A DNA stretch of 64,000 nt from Phoenix dactylifera. Its lineage: Eukaryota; Streptophyta; Magnoliopsida; Arecales; Arecaceae. Positions 35,001-45,583 of this stretch are shown here, in pieces. The position numbers and the translations under genes were made by a program. How positions within the stretch are numbered: position 1 is the first letter of the stretch; each line of letters opens with the position of its first letter. The notes under the pieces are model-generated. The model made no database searches and had not been told where the DNA came from. It saw only the letters and a program-made list of their open reading frames with translations. The DNA lies in assembly GCF_009389715.1 (NCBI RefSeq), contig NC_052399.1:4666938-4730937 (forward strand). Direction: 5' to 3'.

Positions 35001-38000
35001 ATTTTATATCCTTCTTTTTTATTACCAAACTCCTGAGCAACGGATTACAACCTCATTCATGAAGTTACAATCTCAATGCCAGCCGCACTTTCTCTGCTTT
35101 GACAATTTTCCTTTCTTTGGTTATTTTTTATCTCTTATAATGTTTTATTCAAGTCACTCTCATGTAGTGTAGCAACCTTTCCTTCTGCATCCTCTGTAAC
35201 TTAACGAAACTGTCAATTTCAGTCCATCCCCAACAAAAATCAGGTGGAAATTTTCGGCCTCCTTTATTATCCAAAAAAAAACATAAATCTTTTGCATTTT
35301 ATTTACTTAAAAGTGTCCTTATTTAAGAAGAACATTTAATATCTTAATATAAATTAGATTTGACTATTTGACTAACAACTTACTTGGCCAAATTCAAATG
35401 GAGAATGACAGTTCAAGTGAAATGCTGAATCCCCCGAACGCACAACAGAATGAAAACAAAAAAGATACTAGAAGAACTAGCAGGACTCAAAGATGAGACT
35501 CATTGCAGTTCAAAGAATTCCTCCTCTCTATGAATTGAATCAAATAGGAATAATATTGTTGTCACAGACACTTATTGCATACTGTATGGGATTAATGTCT
35601 CACGGGATCACGTACCTCCAGCTACTGCTTTACTTTACATACCAATCTGATGTGGTCTGAATCTCAACATCTGTTTTAATCAAGCCTGAGATATGCTACC
35701 GTAACAACATAGCTAATGTGTAATCTTTCTATTGCCCCAACCCCATGGCCAAAAAGAAAGAGCAGCCTATACTATGTTAAGTCACAGGTTATTGGTCTGT
35801 GTCACAACCTAGAACCTCATCCAAAAAGACTATGCGAAAGGTATTATTTGGGTTCCTTGATTCTATATAAATATCCAAGATCTACCCAGCGAATAACCAA
35901 TGTGGGACTAAGCAAGTGCCTGCACGGGTCCTCACATACTCTCTCCGTTTAAGCTTTGACGTCCTCGTCAAGCTAAGGGTACAAATTCATTCAAATCCAA
36001 TCATAAGCACCACAATCGGCCTGCGGTCAGCTCCAATGAATCCGTGTTGCAATATCCTCTAGTCCACATAGATTATGGTCCAAATCCGTTTTGATACCAT
36101 TTGTTGCAATTCATGATTTCATTCAAAAAGGCAAGCCGAAAGGTATTATTTAGATTTCTTAATTTTATATAAGTACTTAAGATCTACCCAACGAATAATC
36201 GATGTGGGACTAAACACATGCCCGTATGGATCCTTACAGTCTGATCCTTCCTAGTATGAAAGTTCATCAAGTTTTGACTGGTTCCCTTATGATGTCGCAT
36301 CCTATCCGACATGCAACAGCTCAGACCCCTCTGTTGTCCAACTACAGCAACTATAGAATCTACAAACAATTCACATTTTAAATTCATAAATTATGATTTA
36401 AAAAATAACTTACTAAGAAATGCCTGCACGGCAGTGCCTAACTAATTATGGTCACATTTGAAATTATCACACCACTAATCGAACTAGGTCACTCTGATGT
36501 CAAGCAATATACCATCGAAGTGGTTTAGCTGCACTCGGAAGGGAAAAATAATAATAAATTTTATACCTTTATGTTAGTGCCATACATGTGGATTTAAAAG
36601 TTCATTGACTTGAGCGACGAATATGAAACTTTATATTGCAACAACAATAGTACGATCATGCAGCCAAGCTAACCTCATCATTAGACGTAGATCAACGCAT
36701 CAAATATATTGGAATAGACAATAATAAAATATTAGGTCATTTTTATAAATCTTCTCTTTTATCTTTTCGTTTTTTTATTAGAAAGAAAAAAACGGAGTGC
36801 GTCATAATTAGATTAGCTTGGGTTACGAGTTAATTGAGCCAGGGAAGAGGCGTGAGATGCATGATTGGTATGGCGATTGTAACAAGCTCCATTGATGAAA
36901 AATGGATGAAAAATAAAAAGGTCCAAGGACTTGACAGGGGACGGGGACTACGTACCGGTGTAGTTGAGGGCGCTGTAGTTCTCTAGGAGGACCATCTCAC
37001 CGTGAAAGTCCACGATCTCCTTCCTCGCTTCCATCAGCTCCTCCTTGGACTCCGCTCGAGCTACTCGCTCCTGCAGCTCCTGCAACGCCGCACAACCACG
37101 CCATTAGCGAGACTGCGAGCGATTTTTTTTTTTCCTCTCCTCATGAAGCCCAGACTGCGATTAGCAGCAACCAGCAACGACACGAAGCCGGCTGCCGCAC
37201 CATATATGAACACGGACACCTTCAATAAATACAGCGGCAGCGGCAGCGGAACGTTGCGGAGCGGTCCCATCCAACCACGTGCCACGTAAGAAGGAAGTGG
37301 GAGAGCGGAAGTCAAGCCAAAAGTCAAACGGAAGGAAGCAGGCCACGCCGTTAAGGGAGACGGCAGAAGACCACGTCGCGTCTGCCAGCTGGCAGGCGCA
37401 GAAGAAACCTCGCTGCCCATCTCTCTTTGGAATATTTTCCGCGGCGCATGTTAGCAGGATTTTCAGAAAAACAGCAAAAAAAAAAAACCGACGAAAAAGA
37501 AGAACGGCGAAATAATTTGACGATGGTGATGAATAATAAATATAGGAGAAGGAGAGGAGAAGAAAAACAGGAGAAGTTTGCCGTCGTCGTTTAAAAGATC
37601 CATAAACGGCTTTCTTTTTTCAATCCTTTCTTCCAAGACAATTTTTTTTATTTAGATTTGTTTATTTTTTATTTATTTCCAGATAAAGAAAGAACGAAAG
37701 AAAAAGAGAGGAGATGGAGGAGGACCTTCTGGCGGATGATGTACTCCTCCTCCTTCTCGACGAAGAAGGCGTTAAATTTCTCGAGCTCGGCTTCCAAAAG
37801 CCTCAAGAAGTCCTCCTCCTCACGCGTGATCGCCGCCTCCGTGCTGTCATCATCATCGGCCAGCCTGGGCCTCTTGGCCAGCCGATCCCCGCCGCCGATG
37901 AACTTGAGGCGCCTCTTGAGCTCCTTGTAGGACAAGAATTTGTCCCTCCACTCCGGCAGCGTTTCCTCGATCTGGTTGCTGAGGCTCTTCCCAAACTTCA

Positions 38001-38001
38001 T
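32089..38001 (-). CDS. SPX1: SPX1-like phosphate-sensing protein
   Basis: Nuclear SPX proteins bind inositol pyrophosphates and, when phosphate is plentiful, hold back PHR transcription factors. Three exons on the minus strand: 37726-38001, 36956-37079, 32089-32543, phases matching, 284 residues. The SPX domain fills exons 1-2 and the start of exon 3: [65 protein letters not shown] and [20 protein letters not shown]. The lysine cluster KILKKYDK is the ligand-binding surface known for the family. The tail keeps [40 protein letters not shown] and [15 protein letters not shown], as in rice SPX1. There is no EXS, RING or MFS domain, so it is a stand-alone SPX. Intron 2 is 4.4 kb and holds a LINE fragment and a duplicated repeat. 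A TATA box near 38261-38270 and a GNATATNC site at 38150-38157 lie upstream. SPX2 is the main alternative name. Confidence 0.93.
33900..35281 (+). mobile_element. 5'-truncated LINE (L1-type) with zf-RVT remnant
   Basis: Plus-strand fragments read like the C-terminal part of a plant L1-type ORF2: [19 protein letters not shown] (34-35 kb start), then [13 protein letters not shown], then the reverse-transcriptase zinc-binding motif [20 protein letters not shown] with C-x2-C-x8-H-x4-C, then [14 protein letters not shown]. These lie in three different frames, so the copy is frameshifted at least three times and dead. The 3' end reads CGGCCTCCTTTATTATCC (35255-35272) followed by an A run. The reverse-transcriptase core and endonuclease are absent, so it is 5' truncated. 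It is antisense to SPX1 within intron 2. Confidence 0.82.
35793..36240. repeat. Duplicated interspersed repeat unit in SPX1 intron 2
   Basis: Two copies about 303 bp apart share GAAAGGTATTATTT, GATCTACCCA.CGAATAA and GATGTGGGACTAA or AATGTGGGACTAA. The first spans about 35811-36110 and the second (partial) about 36113-36240. The first copy also has TTTAAGCTTTGACGTCCTCG. The pattern is that of a dispersed plant repeat of unresolved class. Confidence 0.6.
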
Positions 38002-38149
38002 CTCCAGATCGATCCGGCGGCCGACCGGAAGATACAGATAGAAAAGGATGGAGAGATTTGGGATGGGATGGGATGGGAAGGGAGGGCGAGAGATGGAACG
38101 GGGAGGAGAAGAGTATGATATGATGGGTGGGGAGGGGAAAGGGAGCGAA

Positions 38150-38157
38150 GAATATTC
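38150..38157. promoter_or_regulatory. P1BS-type PHR binding site (GAATATTC)
   Basis: GAATATTC fits the palindromic GNATATNC consensus bound by PHR1/PHR2. It lies 149 bases upstream of the SPX1 start codon. SPX1 genes are known direct PHR targets, so the placement makes sense. With the TATA box near 38265 it would fall in the 5' UTR rather than upstream of the start site. One 8-mer can arise by chance. Confidence 0.55.
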
Positions 38158-38182
38158 GAGGAGGGGAGAGATAATATTCGGC

Positions 38183-38230
38183 GGAGAGGGAGGGGGAGGG
38201 GGAGGGGGAGAGAGAGAGAGAGAGAGAGAT
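38183..38230. repeat. G-rich and (GA)n tract in the SPX1 leader
   Basis: GAGGGAGGGGGAGGGGGAGG followed by about ten GA units on the plus strand; on the SPX1 strand it reads as a CT/C-rich leader. Four G runs of three to five bases with single-A loops could form a G-quadruplex on the template strand. Confidence 0.85.
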
Positions 38231-38260
38231 TTGGGGTTTTTAATTCCTTTTCTCGGGGCT

Positions 38261-38270
38261 CCTTATATTT
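38261..38270 (-). promoter_or_regulatory. Probable TATA box of SPX1
   Basis: On the minus strand AAATATAAGG, followed about 30 bases downstream by a CT-rich tract typical of plant core promoters. This predicts transcription from about 38235 and a 5' UTR near 230 bases. Confidence 0.5.
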
Positions 38271-38279
38271 GCATCCCTA

Positions 38280-40050
38280 CCGACCACGACAACTCCAGCA
38301 CGGGTGCGCCACGTGTCACGTCCGTATATTAAGTATGAACTTATCATCGCCGCAAGCCGAGCGTCCTGGTTCGGCTTGGCTAGTCACTTATTAAAGTTAT
38401 TATTCTCAACTTACCAACCCCGCGGATAATTATTAAATTTCTTTCTCTTGCGTAGAGGTCAACGAAGATCGCTTCCAAGAGTTATTGGCTGCCACATGAT
38501 TTGCGTTTTCTTTTATAAATATGTATCTGTTAATATATATTGAGAATATTTAAAATATTAAATAAAATTTGCATTAGAATTTCTCTTTGAAGGAACGTAT
38601 GGTAAGTTGCTTATTCTTGTTGGTTTCTTTTATATTTAGTGAATATATTAAAAAAATATTTTAACAAACTTTTTTTGAAAAATAAAAATAAAAATCATAT
38701 ACAAAAAGTTGAATTTAGAAAACTAAATCAACATGGTTCTGAGTTAAGTTGTAAAAAATGATAATTTGCGGGTCACTTGGATAAATATATCAAAATTTAC
38801 GGGCAACTCTTTTTTTTCCTCTACAATGTAAAATTGATATTTTACGTTGTAATGATTTCATATTAGCAAGGCAGCTGATCAAACATTTCAAATTATTTCT
38901 ATATCTTCTTGATTTTAAATATATAATCACATTCAGTATATACTTGACAAAAGCAATAGCTAAAGTTTGACTTCTTTAATCAGTTACAATGGTAGCTTAA
39001 CATCGGTTAATATAAGTGAGTTATGGTCTAAAGAACTAAGTTATATCCACCTATAACCCCTAGCGTAATTCCTTCGGAGATATATATATCAAAATCATAG
39101 CTTTATAGAAATTCTTACTTTTATAAAATGCAATTGTAGGTTCACATCAGTTCATTCCCAAAGCTGCCACATCATGCATCAAATCACATGCAACTAGACA
39201 ATAGTCAAATCATAAAATATGCATTGGGTTGTTATTGCTTGTCATTTATTCTTTGGTAAATATGTGTGATCTTATGACTATAGCCTCCGGTTTCCCATCG
39301 CCGTGGGGCAGCAAAAATCAATTTGGCTCGGCTCGGGCGCCGGGGTAGTAACTCGACGGGGCAGCATTCCGAATATCCAAAAGTGGGGCCAGAACAGGAG
39401 GCGGCATAATTCCAAGGATATCCTCTACCCGCCTGACCTCACGCGCATCACCGGTCTCCGTCTATGTGGGCCCCGCAACCCATCCCACCTCATCCCCGCG
39501 TTAACTTTGTTCCTCCTTCGGTTCTCATCTGCCTTTTTTAAATATTTTTTTTATAAAACAACAGTAGAATATGCCTCATGCTCCCATTATTATATTTTTT
39601 AGAAATAAATGTGTTAATATGTGTGTGTGCGTGTGTGTGTATATATATGTATATAGTTTTAATTGGATACTAGAATTACTTTATATCGTCTCAATATAGC
39701 CCAGTCTCTTATCTATTCATAGCTGACAGTTCTAGAAAACTATAATACCTTCCCCCCTATCTTATGGCTATTTACTGAAGTTTTTTTAATCTCTCCCTCC
39801 TTTCATACGACGCCGAGTCCTCCCTCTCCATGTCAGCGTCGACCTCCTCGAGCGAGTCCTCCACCCACCTCCTCCTCGTCTCCCCAGCATCTCCATTGTT
39901 GAGGGCGAGATCCATTGGCTCCCCGAGATCAACATACAACTGGCTCCAATCTGACCCCTAGATGATGGGTCTTCCACCATCGTCTCTTCGAGTAAAAGCT
40001 GGCCGACCTCCACCAATGCTCCAACCTCCAGCACGTCAAGCATCGACTCC
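38280..40050. other. Intergenic region upstream of SPX1
   Basis: Distal SPX1 promoter followed by AT-rich DNA. A GC-richer patch at about 39295-39500 has open frames without recognisable motifs. A GT/AT microsatellite lies near 39618-39655. No gene supported. Confidence 0.45.
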
Positions 40051-40371
40051 TTGTTAACTTCGTCGACTGCAAGTCCCTGCTCGGAATTAAGCCCCTCGTG
40101 CCTCGTATAATCTTCACCCCGAACTCGCTCAATGACTCCTGCCGGACAGCCGGTATTGGGTATACTGCAGCCGCCGAGAAGACTTTCGATGAGATGCCAC
40201 GCAGAGATATCGTCTCCTGGAATTCTATGATTGCCAGGTTGGTAAAAGCCGTGGAGCTGAAGTAGGCACACCGGCTTTTCGACGATATGCCTGAGACTGG
40301 CTTTCGGATTGTTCCACAGGTACTAGAGTGGAATGTGGTCTCGCTTTCCGTCGTGGTATCAGGTTATTAAT
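40050..40371 (+). pseudogene. Degenerate pentatricopeptide-repeat (PPR) fragment
   Basis: The plus-strand frame across 40140-40310 reads AAAEKTFDEMPRRDIVSWNS, MIARLVKAVEL, an in-frame stop, then AHRLFDDMPETGF. The FDEMP..D.VSWNSMI pattern is the P/S-type motif of plant PLS-class PPR proteins, which bind organellar RNA. Only one and a half repeats are clear, upstream sequence is unclear, and there is no start or downstream E/DYW domain. It is therefore a broken fragment of a PPR gene. The region from about 39800 may belong to it but cannot be aligned by eye. Confidence 0.6.
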
Positions 40372-40712
40372 GTTGGCCGTTGTCCAATTTATAATTATCT
40401 TCTGCTATGTCTCTCTTCGCTTCTGTGTTGAATTTTGTTCGTGCATTCTGGCTTTGCATTATAGGAATTAAGCTGACTTCTGACTTTGCATCCTTGGATA
40501 ATAGTCGATGCATAACAGCCATTATTTGCCATCATATTCATTTGAATGAATTCTGGACAAAATAATTCGGGCTGATAACTTTATACGAACTATTTTTAAA
40601 GAACTATATTCTGCAAGAGCATTGGTTCTTGAGCTGTAACAGTGGCAGAATCAGTGTCCTTAAGTTAAAAACTGTTAAAATCAAAAACTTATTACAATAC
40701 TAATATATCAGG

Positions 40713-40997
40713 TATAAGGAATCAAGAGAAGAACAGATATAAGGATACAAGGAGAAGAACAAAGATGGCTTCGAAACGTTTCAGTGAGGAATGAACATTT
40801 CAGTGAGAGAATAATATGTTTTCCCGTTACACCGTTCTCATCCACAGTATACCTGTTTAAATAAGCTACAAAGCTTTGTTTTGATAAGAAGGAGAATCAG
40901 AGTTGGTTAGTCGGTGTGATGGGATAAAGCCTGCCATTGTGGATCAGGGAGAAGATGACGATGGCTCCCATGATTTGAAGAACCAATAGCTTCAACA
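40713..40997 (-). repeat. 3' LTR of the copia element
   Basis: 285 bp, about 93 percent identical by eye to 45300-45583. It starts TGTTGAAGC and ends CCTTATA on the minus strand, so the usual CA end is not conserved. Confidence 0.9.
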
Positions 40998-43900
40998 TGC
41001 CCCCGCAAACTCAATGGGAGAGGTCGGACGTTGAGTACTTGAGTTTGGAGCGCAGACATTGGAAGCGAGACGTTGAGAGGGGCTTGGTCAGAGCATCGAC
41101 AAGTTGATCTTTGCTGGAGAGGAACCGCACAATAAGCTGGTGTTTAGCAACCTTCTCACGAAAAAAGTGAAATTCCAACTCAATGTGTTTGGTGCGAACA
41201 TGGTAAACGGGATTGGATGATAGGTAGGTGGCACCAATATTATCCCACCAGAGCATTGGAACCGGGAGCTTGGTGAGTTCCAACTCAGATAGCAAGGAGA
41301 CAAGCCATTGGAGCTCAGCAGAGCTATTTGCAAGAGCCTTATACTCAGCCTTAGTAGAACTTTGGGCAACAGTAGCCTACTTCTTATAACTCCAGGAAAT
41401 TAGATTAGCACCAAGGTAGATACAATAGGCACTGATGGAGCGACGATCATCCTTGTCACCAGCCCAATCAGCATCGGTAAAGGCATGCAACTGAAGAAAG
41501 GAACACGGTGAAAGAAGTAGACCAAAAGAGATGGAGGACTTCAAGTACCAAAGGATCCGTTTGACAGCTTGCCAATGAGAGTTCAATGGGCGATGCATAT
41601 ATTTGCAAACGGAATGAACAGAGTAAGCAATGTCCGGTCGAGTAATGAAAAGATACTGAAGGCCGCCAATAATGCTGTGATACAGGAACGGATCAACAAA
41701 TGGGGTGCCATCATAAGCCGAGAGAGAATAGCTGGAAGCCATTGGTGTCATGCAAGCAGGGCTTGGCAAGGTCCATGTTGCTCTTGCGAATAAGATCAGC
41801 AATGTACTAATGCCGAGAAAGAAAAAGACCAGAGGTAGTGCGAAGGACCTCAATGCCAAGAAAGAAACCGAGAGCCCCAAGATCCTTAACAGCAAACTCC
41901 GTTTGCAGGGAAGAAATAAGAGAGGAGACCATGGCAGGATCAGAGCCAGTGATGAGTATATCATCAACATAGATCAAAACACAAAGTAACCCTGTAACTC
42001 AGCGAAGAATGAACAACGAAGCATCCGCTTTGGAGGCAACAAACCCAAGTGCAAGAAGGCGGTCACTCAAGCAAGAGAACCATGCACGAGGCGCCTGACA
42101 GAGACCATAGATAGATTTGTGCAGGCGACAAACATGATCTGGAAGCTGTGGATGAATGAACCCCTGCGGCTGAGCCATGTACACTTCCTTGGCAAGGTGG
42201 CCATGAAGAAAGGCATTCTGAATATCAATCTGCCGAATGCACCAGTTGAAACTGAGAGCAAGAGATAACACCAGGCGGATTGTAGAAGGCTTAACAACCG
42301 AACTAAAGGTCTCAGAAAAGTCAATGCCTTTCTGTTGATGATGGCCTTTGGCAACGAGACGTGCTTTATATCGGTCAAGGCTCCCATCAGCCCGACGCTT
42401 GAGTTTGAAGACCCATTTACAGCCGACAACATTGTAGTGAGGTCGAGCAGGTACTAAGGACCACGTGCCGTTGCGGAGGAGAGAATCAAACTCTTGATTC
42501 ATGGCCTCATGCCAGTGAGAGTGTTTAGCAGCATCAGTATAGCAGGTAGGTTCACAGAGAGCAAGAGAACTCAGGAGAGTTTTCGGCAACGGGTAGCGGA
42601 CAGTGCCATCAGTTGGAATACATGGCTTGAATTCCTTGTTCTTGGCCCGGGTGATCATACCAAAAGTGCCAGATGGTGCAGGAGGAGGCACTAGCGTCGT
42701 GGTGGAACTAGAGAAGTCAGCGGCAGGAGACATGGAGGTGGAACCAAGTTGTGCACGGCCAGGAGGTGCGTTAGTGTCAGCGTCGGGAGACGTCGCAGCT
42801 CGGGCAGACGAAGTGGCAGAGGGAGCAGTAGGCACAGACGGATGGATAGAGTGCAACTCTCGTGAGGCAGAGGAAGAGGAAGGGACGGCAGGTGGTAAAA
42901 GCGGAAGACGAGAAGGAAGTGGAACGAAGGAGGAGGCAGATGTAGAAACAGAGACTGGCTGGAGGAAAGAAAGACTCATCAAATATCACGTGCTGAGAAA
43001 TATAAATATGGCCTGTGGCTAAATCAGCACACTTATAACCATGATGCAAGGGACTGTATTCCAGAAATAAGCAGGTTTTGGAGCGATAGTCCATCTTATG
43101 GCGATTGTAAGGTCGAAGGTTGGGCCAACAGGTGCAGCCAAAAACTCGAAAGAATGAGTAATCCGGTAGCATCCCGAATAGCAATTCATAAGGGGATTGG
43201 GGAAGTAGGACTGGTGTGGGAAGACGATTATAATATAAATGGCAGTAAGGAAGGCATCTTCCCAATAGTGCAATGATAGAGAGGCCCTGGCTAATAGAGA
43301 TAAGCCCATCTCAACGATCTGTCGATGATGCCGCTCGACAGACCCCATTTGATGATGGGAATGAGGGCAAGCAAGGCGATGGTTTATTCCACAAGAGGCA
43401 AAATATTGATGTAAGCGCCGGTATTCACCTCCCCAATCAGTTTGAATAGATTTAATTTTGCGATCAAATTGACGCTCAACAAAGGATTGAAAACGATAAA
43501 AAAACATTCTCAACTTCAGACCGCAGTTTAAGAGGAAAAATCCAGATATATTTGGTACAATCATCAACAAAACTAGCATAGTAACGGGAGCCAGTCGTAG
43601 ATAGAACAGAAGAGGGTCCCCAGACATCACTGAAGATGAGGTCTAAAGGTCCCAAAGATTTATTCATGGAGGTTTTAAAAGGTAAACAATGGCTCTTAGC
43701 CTTCTGACACTCACTACAAACACGAGGAGCATTATTCGAAGACAGCAGGCGTGGAACTTTGGAGAGAATCCGACGAACAGTGGGATAGGTAGCATGACCG
43801 AGTTGGCGATGCCAATCATGAAAGGAAACATGAACACCAGAGAATGCCCATTTGGTCGGAAAGCATGATGGAGAGGAGAAGCAGTACAAACCATCACACA

Positions 43901-45299
43901 GAGGACCGCGATGCAGGGTGTTCCCCAAGTAATCCTTAATCAGGAAATGAGAAGCATGAAACTCAAAGTAAACATTGTTGTCTTTAGCAAACCGTTGAAC
44001 GAACAGGAGATTCTTTTTAATATCAGGAACTAAAAGAATTTTATCAAGAAGGAAAGAGGTATTGGATGCGGAAAGAGTGGAAGAACCAACACGAGAGATA
44101 TGCAAACCTGCACCATTGCCGACCTGAATCTGATCATCCCCGGAATACTCATCATTCTGAATGGTAAGGTTGTTCATGTCTGTAGTGAGATGATGTGTGG
44201 CACCTGTTTCCGGATGCCACTCAAGAGGAGAAGAGATGTTAGACGCCGCAACCATCGCATGTGCCGAGTTCTGCATATTGTGGGGAGTAGAAGGGACATC
44301 TTGCAGAGAAGGGTCATAATGGCGATAGCATTGCAAGGCACTGTGACCTGGTTTATTGCAAATTTGAAAGATAGGACAAGAAGGATGATTGTGTCCTTGA
44401 GGAGCATGTTGGGACGGAGGAAAACGACTGCCATTGCCACGGTTGTTGCCACGCCCCCGAGATCGATAGGCGTGGTTGTTGCCATGACGACTCCCGTCGC
44501 CATTGCCACGAAACAAAGGGGAAGGATGACGAGTAGCAACGTGTGCGGACGGTTCAGTAATATCAGCAAGGGAGGAGGGCTGATTTTGGTGTGTGAGACG
44601 TGACTCATGAGTGAGAAAATGACAGTAGAGCTCCTCAAGAGATGGAGGATCAAGCCGAGTGGTAACCGATGTAACAAAGGGATCATAGTCAGATCCAAGA
44701 CCAGCGAGTAAAGAGCTTTGAAGATCATCACTGCTTAACGAGTGACCAGCTGAAGCAAGTTCATCGGAGATCTTCTTCAGGTTAAGAAAGTAGTCGGTGA
44801 TAGAGAGGTTACTTTTCTCCAAGCTTGCCAACTGGGTGCGCAACTGCACAACTCGTGCGCGAGAATGTGAGGCAAAGCGCCTCTCCAAGGCTTGCCAGAC
44901 TTCATGGGAGGTGGTATAGCCAATGATTTGGGCAAGAATACCTTCTGAAAGAGAGGACATGAGGGTGCTCAGGATAAGTTGATCCTGTTTGACCCACTGA
45001 TGAAAAGCAGAATTGGGTATTCAGGAACTCTCGGCATCATCATATGAAGACGAAAGTAGCCAAGGGGATGGGGCTTTGATTGATCCATCGAGGAAACCAA
45101 ACACATCCTGTCCTCGGAAGTATGGAACCATTTGAGCCTTCCAAAGGAGAAAATTGTTACGAGTAAGCTTCACTGTAAGCATATGAGGGATTGCTGTGAA
45201 GATGGGATAAGCGGGGATGACATTCTCGGCAAAGGCTTCGGAAGGAGATTGCCTAGTGATCGACATCAAGACGTTTGTCAATCATTTGCTCTGATACCA

Positions 45300-45583
45300 T
45301 ATAAGGAATCAAGAGAAGAATAGATATATGGAAACAAGGAGAAGAACAGAGATGGCTTCAAAACGTTTCAGTGAGGAATGAACTTTTCAGTGAGAGAACA
45401 ATATGTTTTCTCGTTACATCATTCTCGTCCACAATACACCTGTTTAAATAAGCTACAGAGCTTTGTTTAGATAAGAAGGAGAAGCAGAGTTGGTTAGTCG
45501 GTGTGATGGAATAAAGCCTGCCGTTGTGGATTAGGGAGAAGATGACGATGGCTCCATGATTTGAGGAACCGATAGCTTCAACA
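45300..45583 (-). repeat. 5' LTR of the copia element
   Basis: 284 bp partner of 40713-40997, identified as the 5' LTR by the adjoining tRNA-iMet primer-binding site. Confidence 0.9.

Larger units (their letters stand above)
32544..36955. other. Intron 2 of SPX1
   Basis: Large intron. 32544-33900 shows nothing recognisable. 33900-35281 is a plus-strand LINE fragment. 35793-36240 contains a duplicated repeat unit. The remainder is AT-rich without features. The insertions explain most of the unusual length for this gene family. Confidence 0.7.
40713..45583 (-). mobile_element. Ty1/copia LTR retrotransposon
   Basis: Fossil element of about 4.9 kb on the minus strand. LTRs lie at 40713-40997 and 45300-45583. 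A primer-binding site for initiator-Met tRNA (TGGTATCAGAGC) follows the 5' LTR at 45288-45299, and a polypurine tract (TTTGCGGGGGCA) precedes the 3' LTR near 40998-41009. Parts in order on the minus strand: gag with a CCHC-like knuckle (about 45.3-44.2 kb), protease and integrase (about 44.2-43.0 kb), reverse transcriptase (about 42.7-42.0 kb) and RNase H (about 41.9-41.0 kb). Integrase before reverse transcriptase defines Ty1/copia. The coding part is broken in several places. A TCAG sits next to each end (40708-40711 and 45584-45587), a probable but imperfect target duplication. About 21 differences in 284 LTR positions suggest roughly 3 million years at 1.3e-8 per site per year. Confidence 0.93.

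Noticed and set aside
38160-38185. Second PHR site (TAATATTC) beside the SPX1 leader
   Set aside because: The first base is T, so it fails the GNATATNC consensus.
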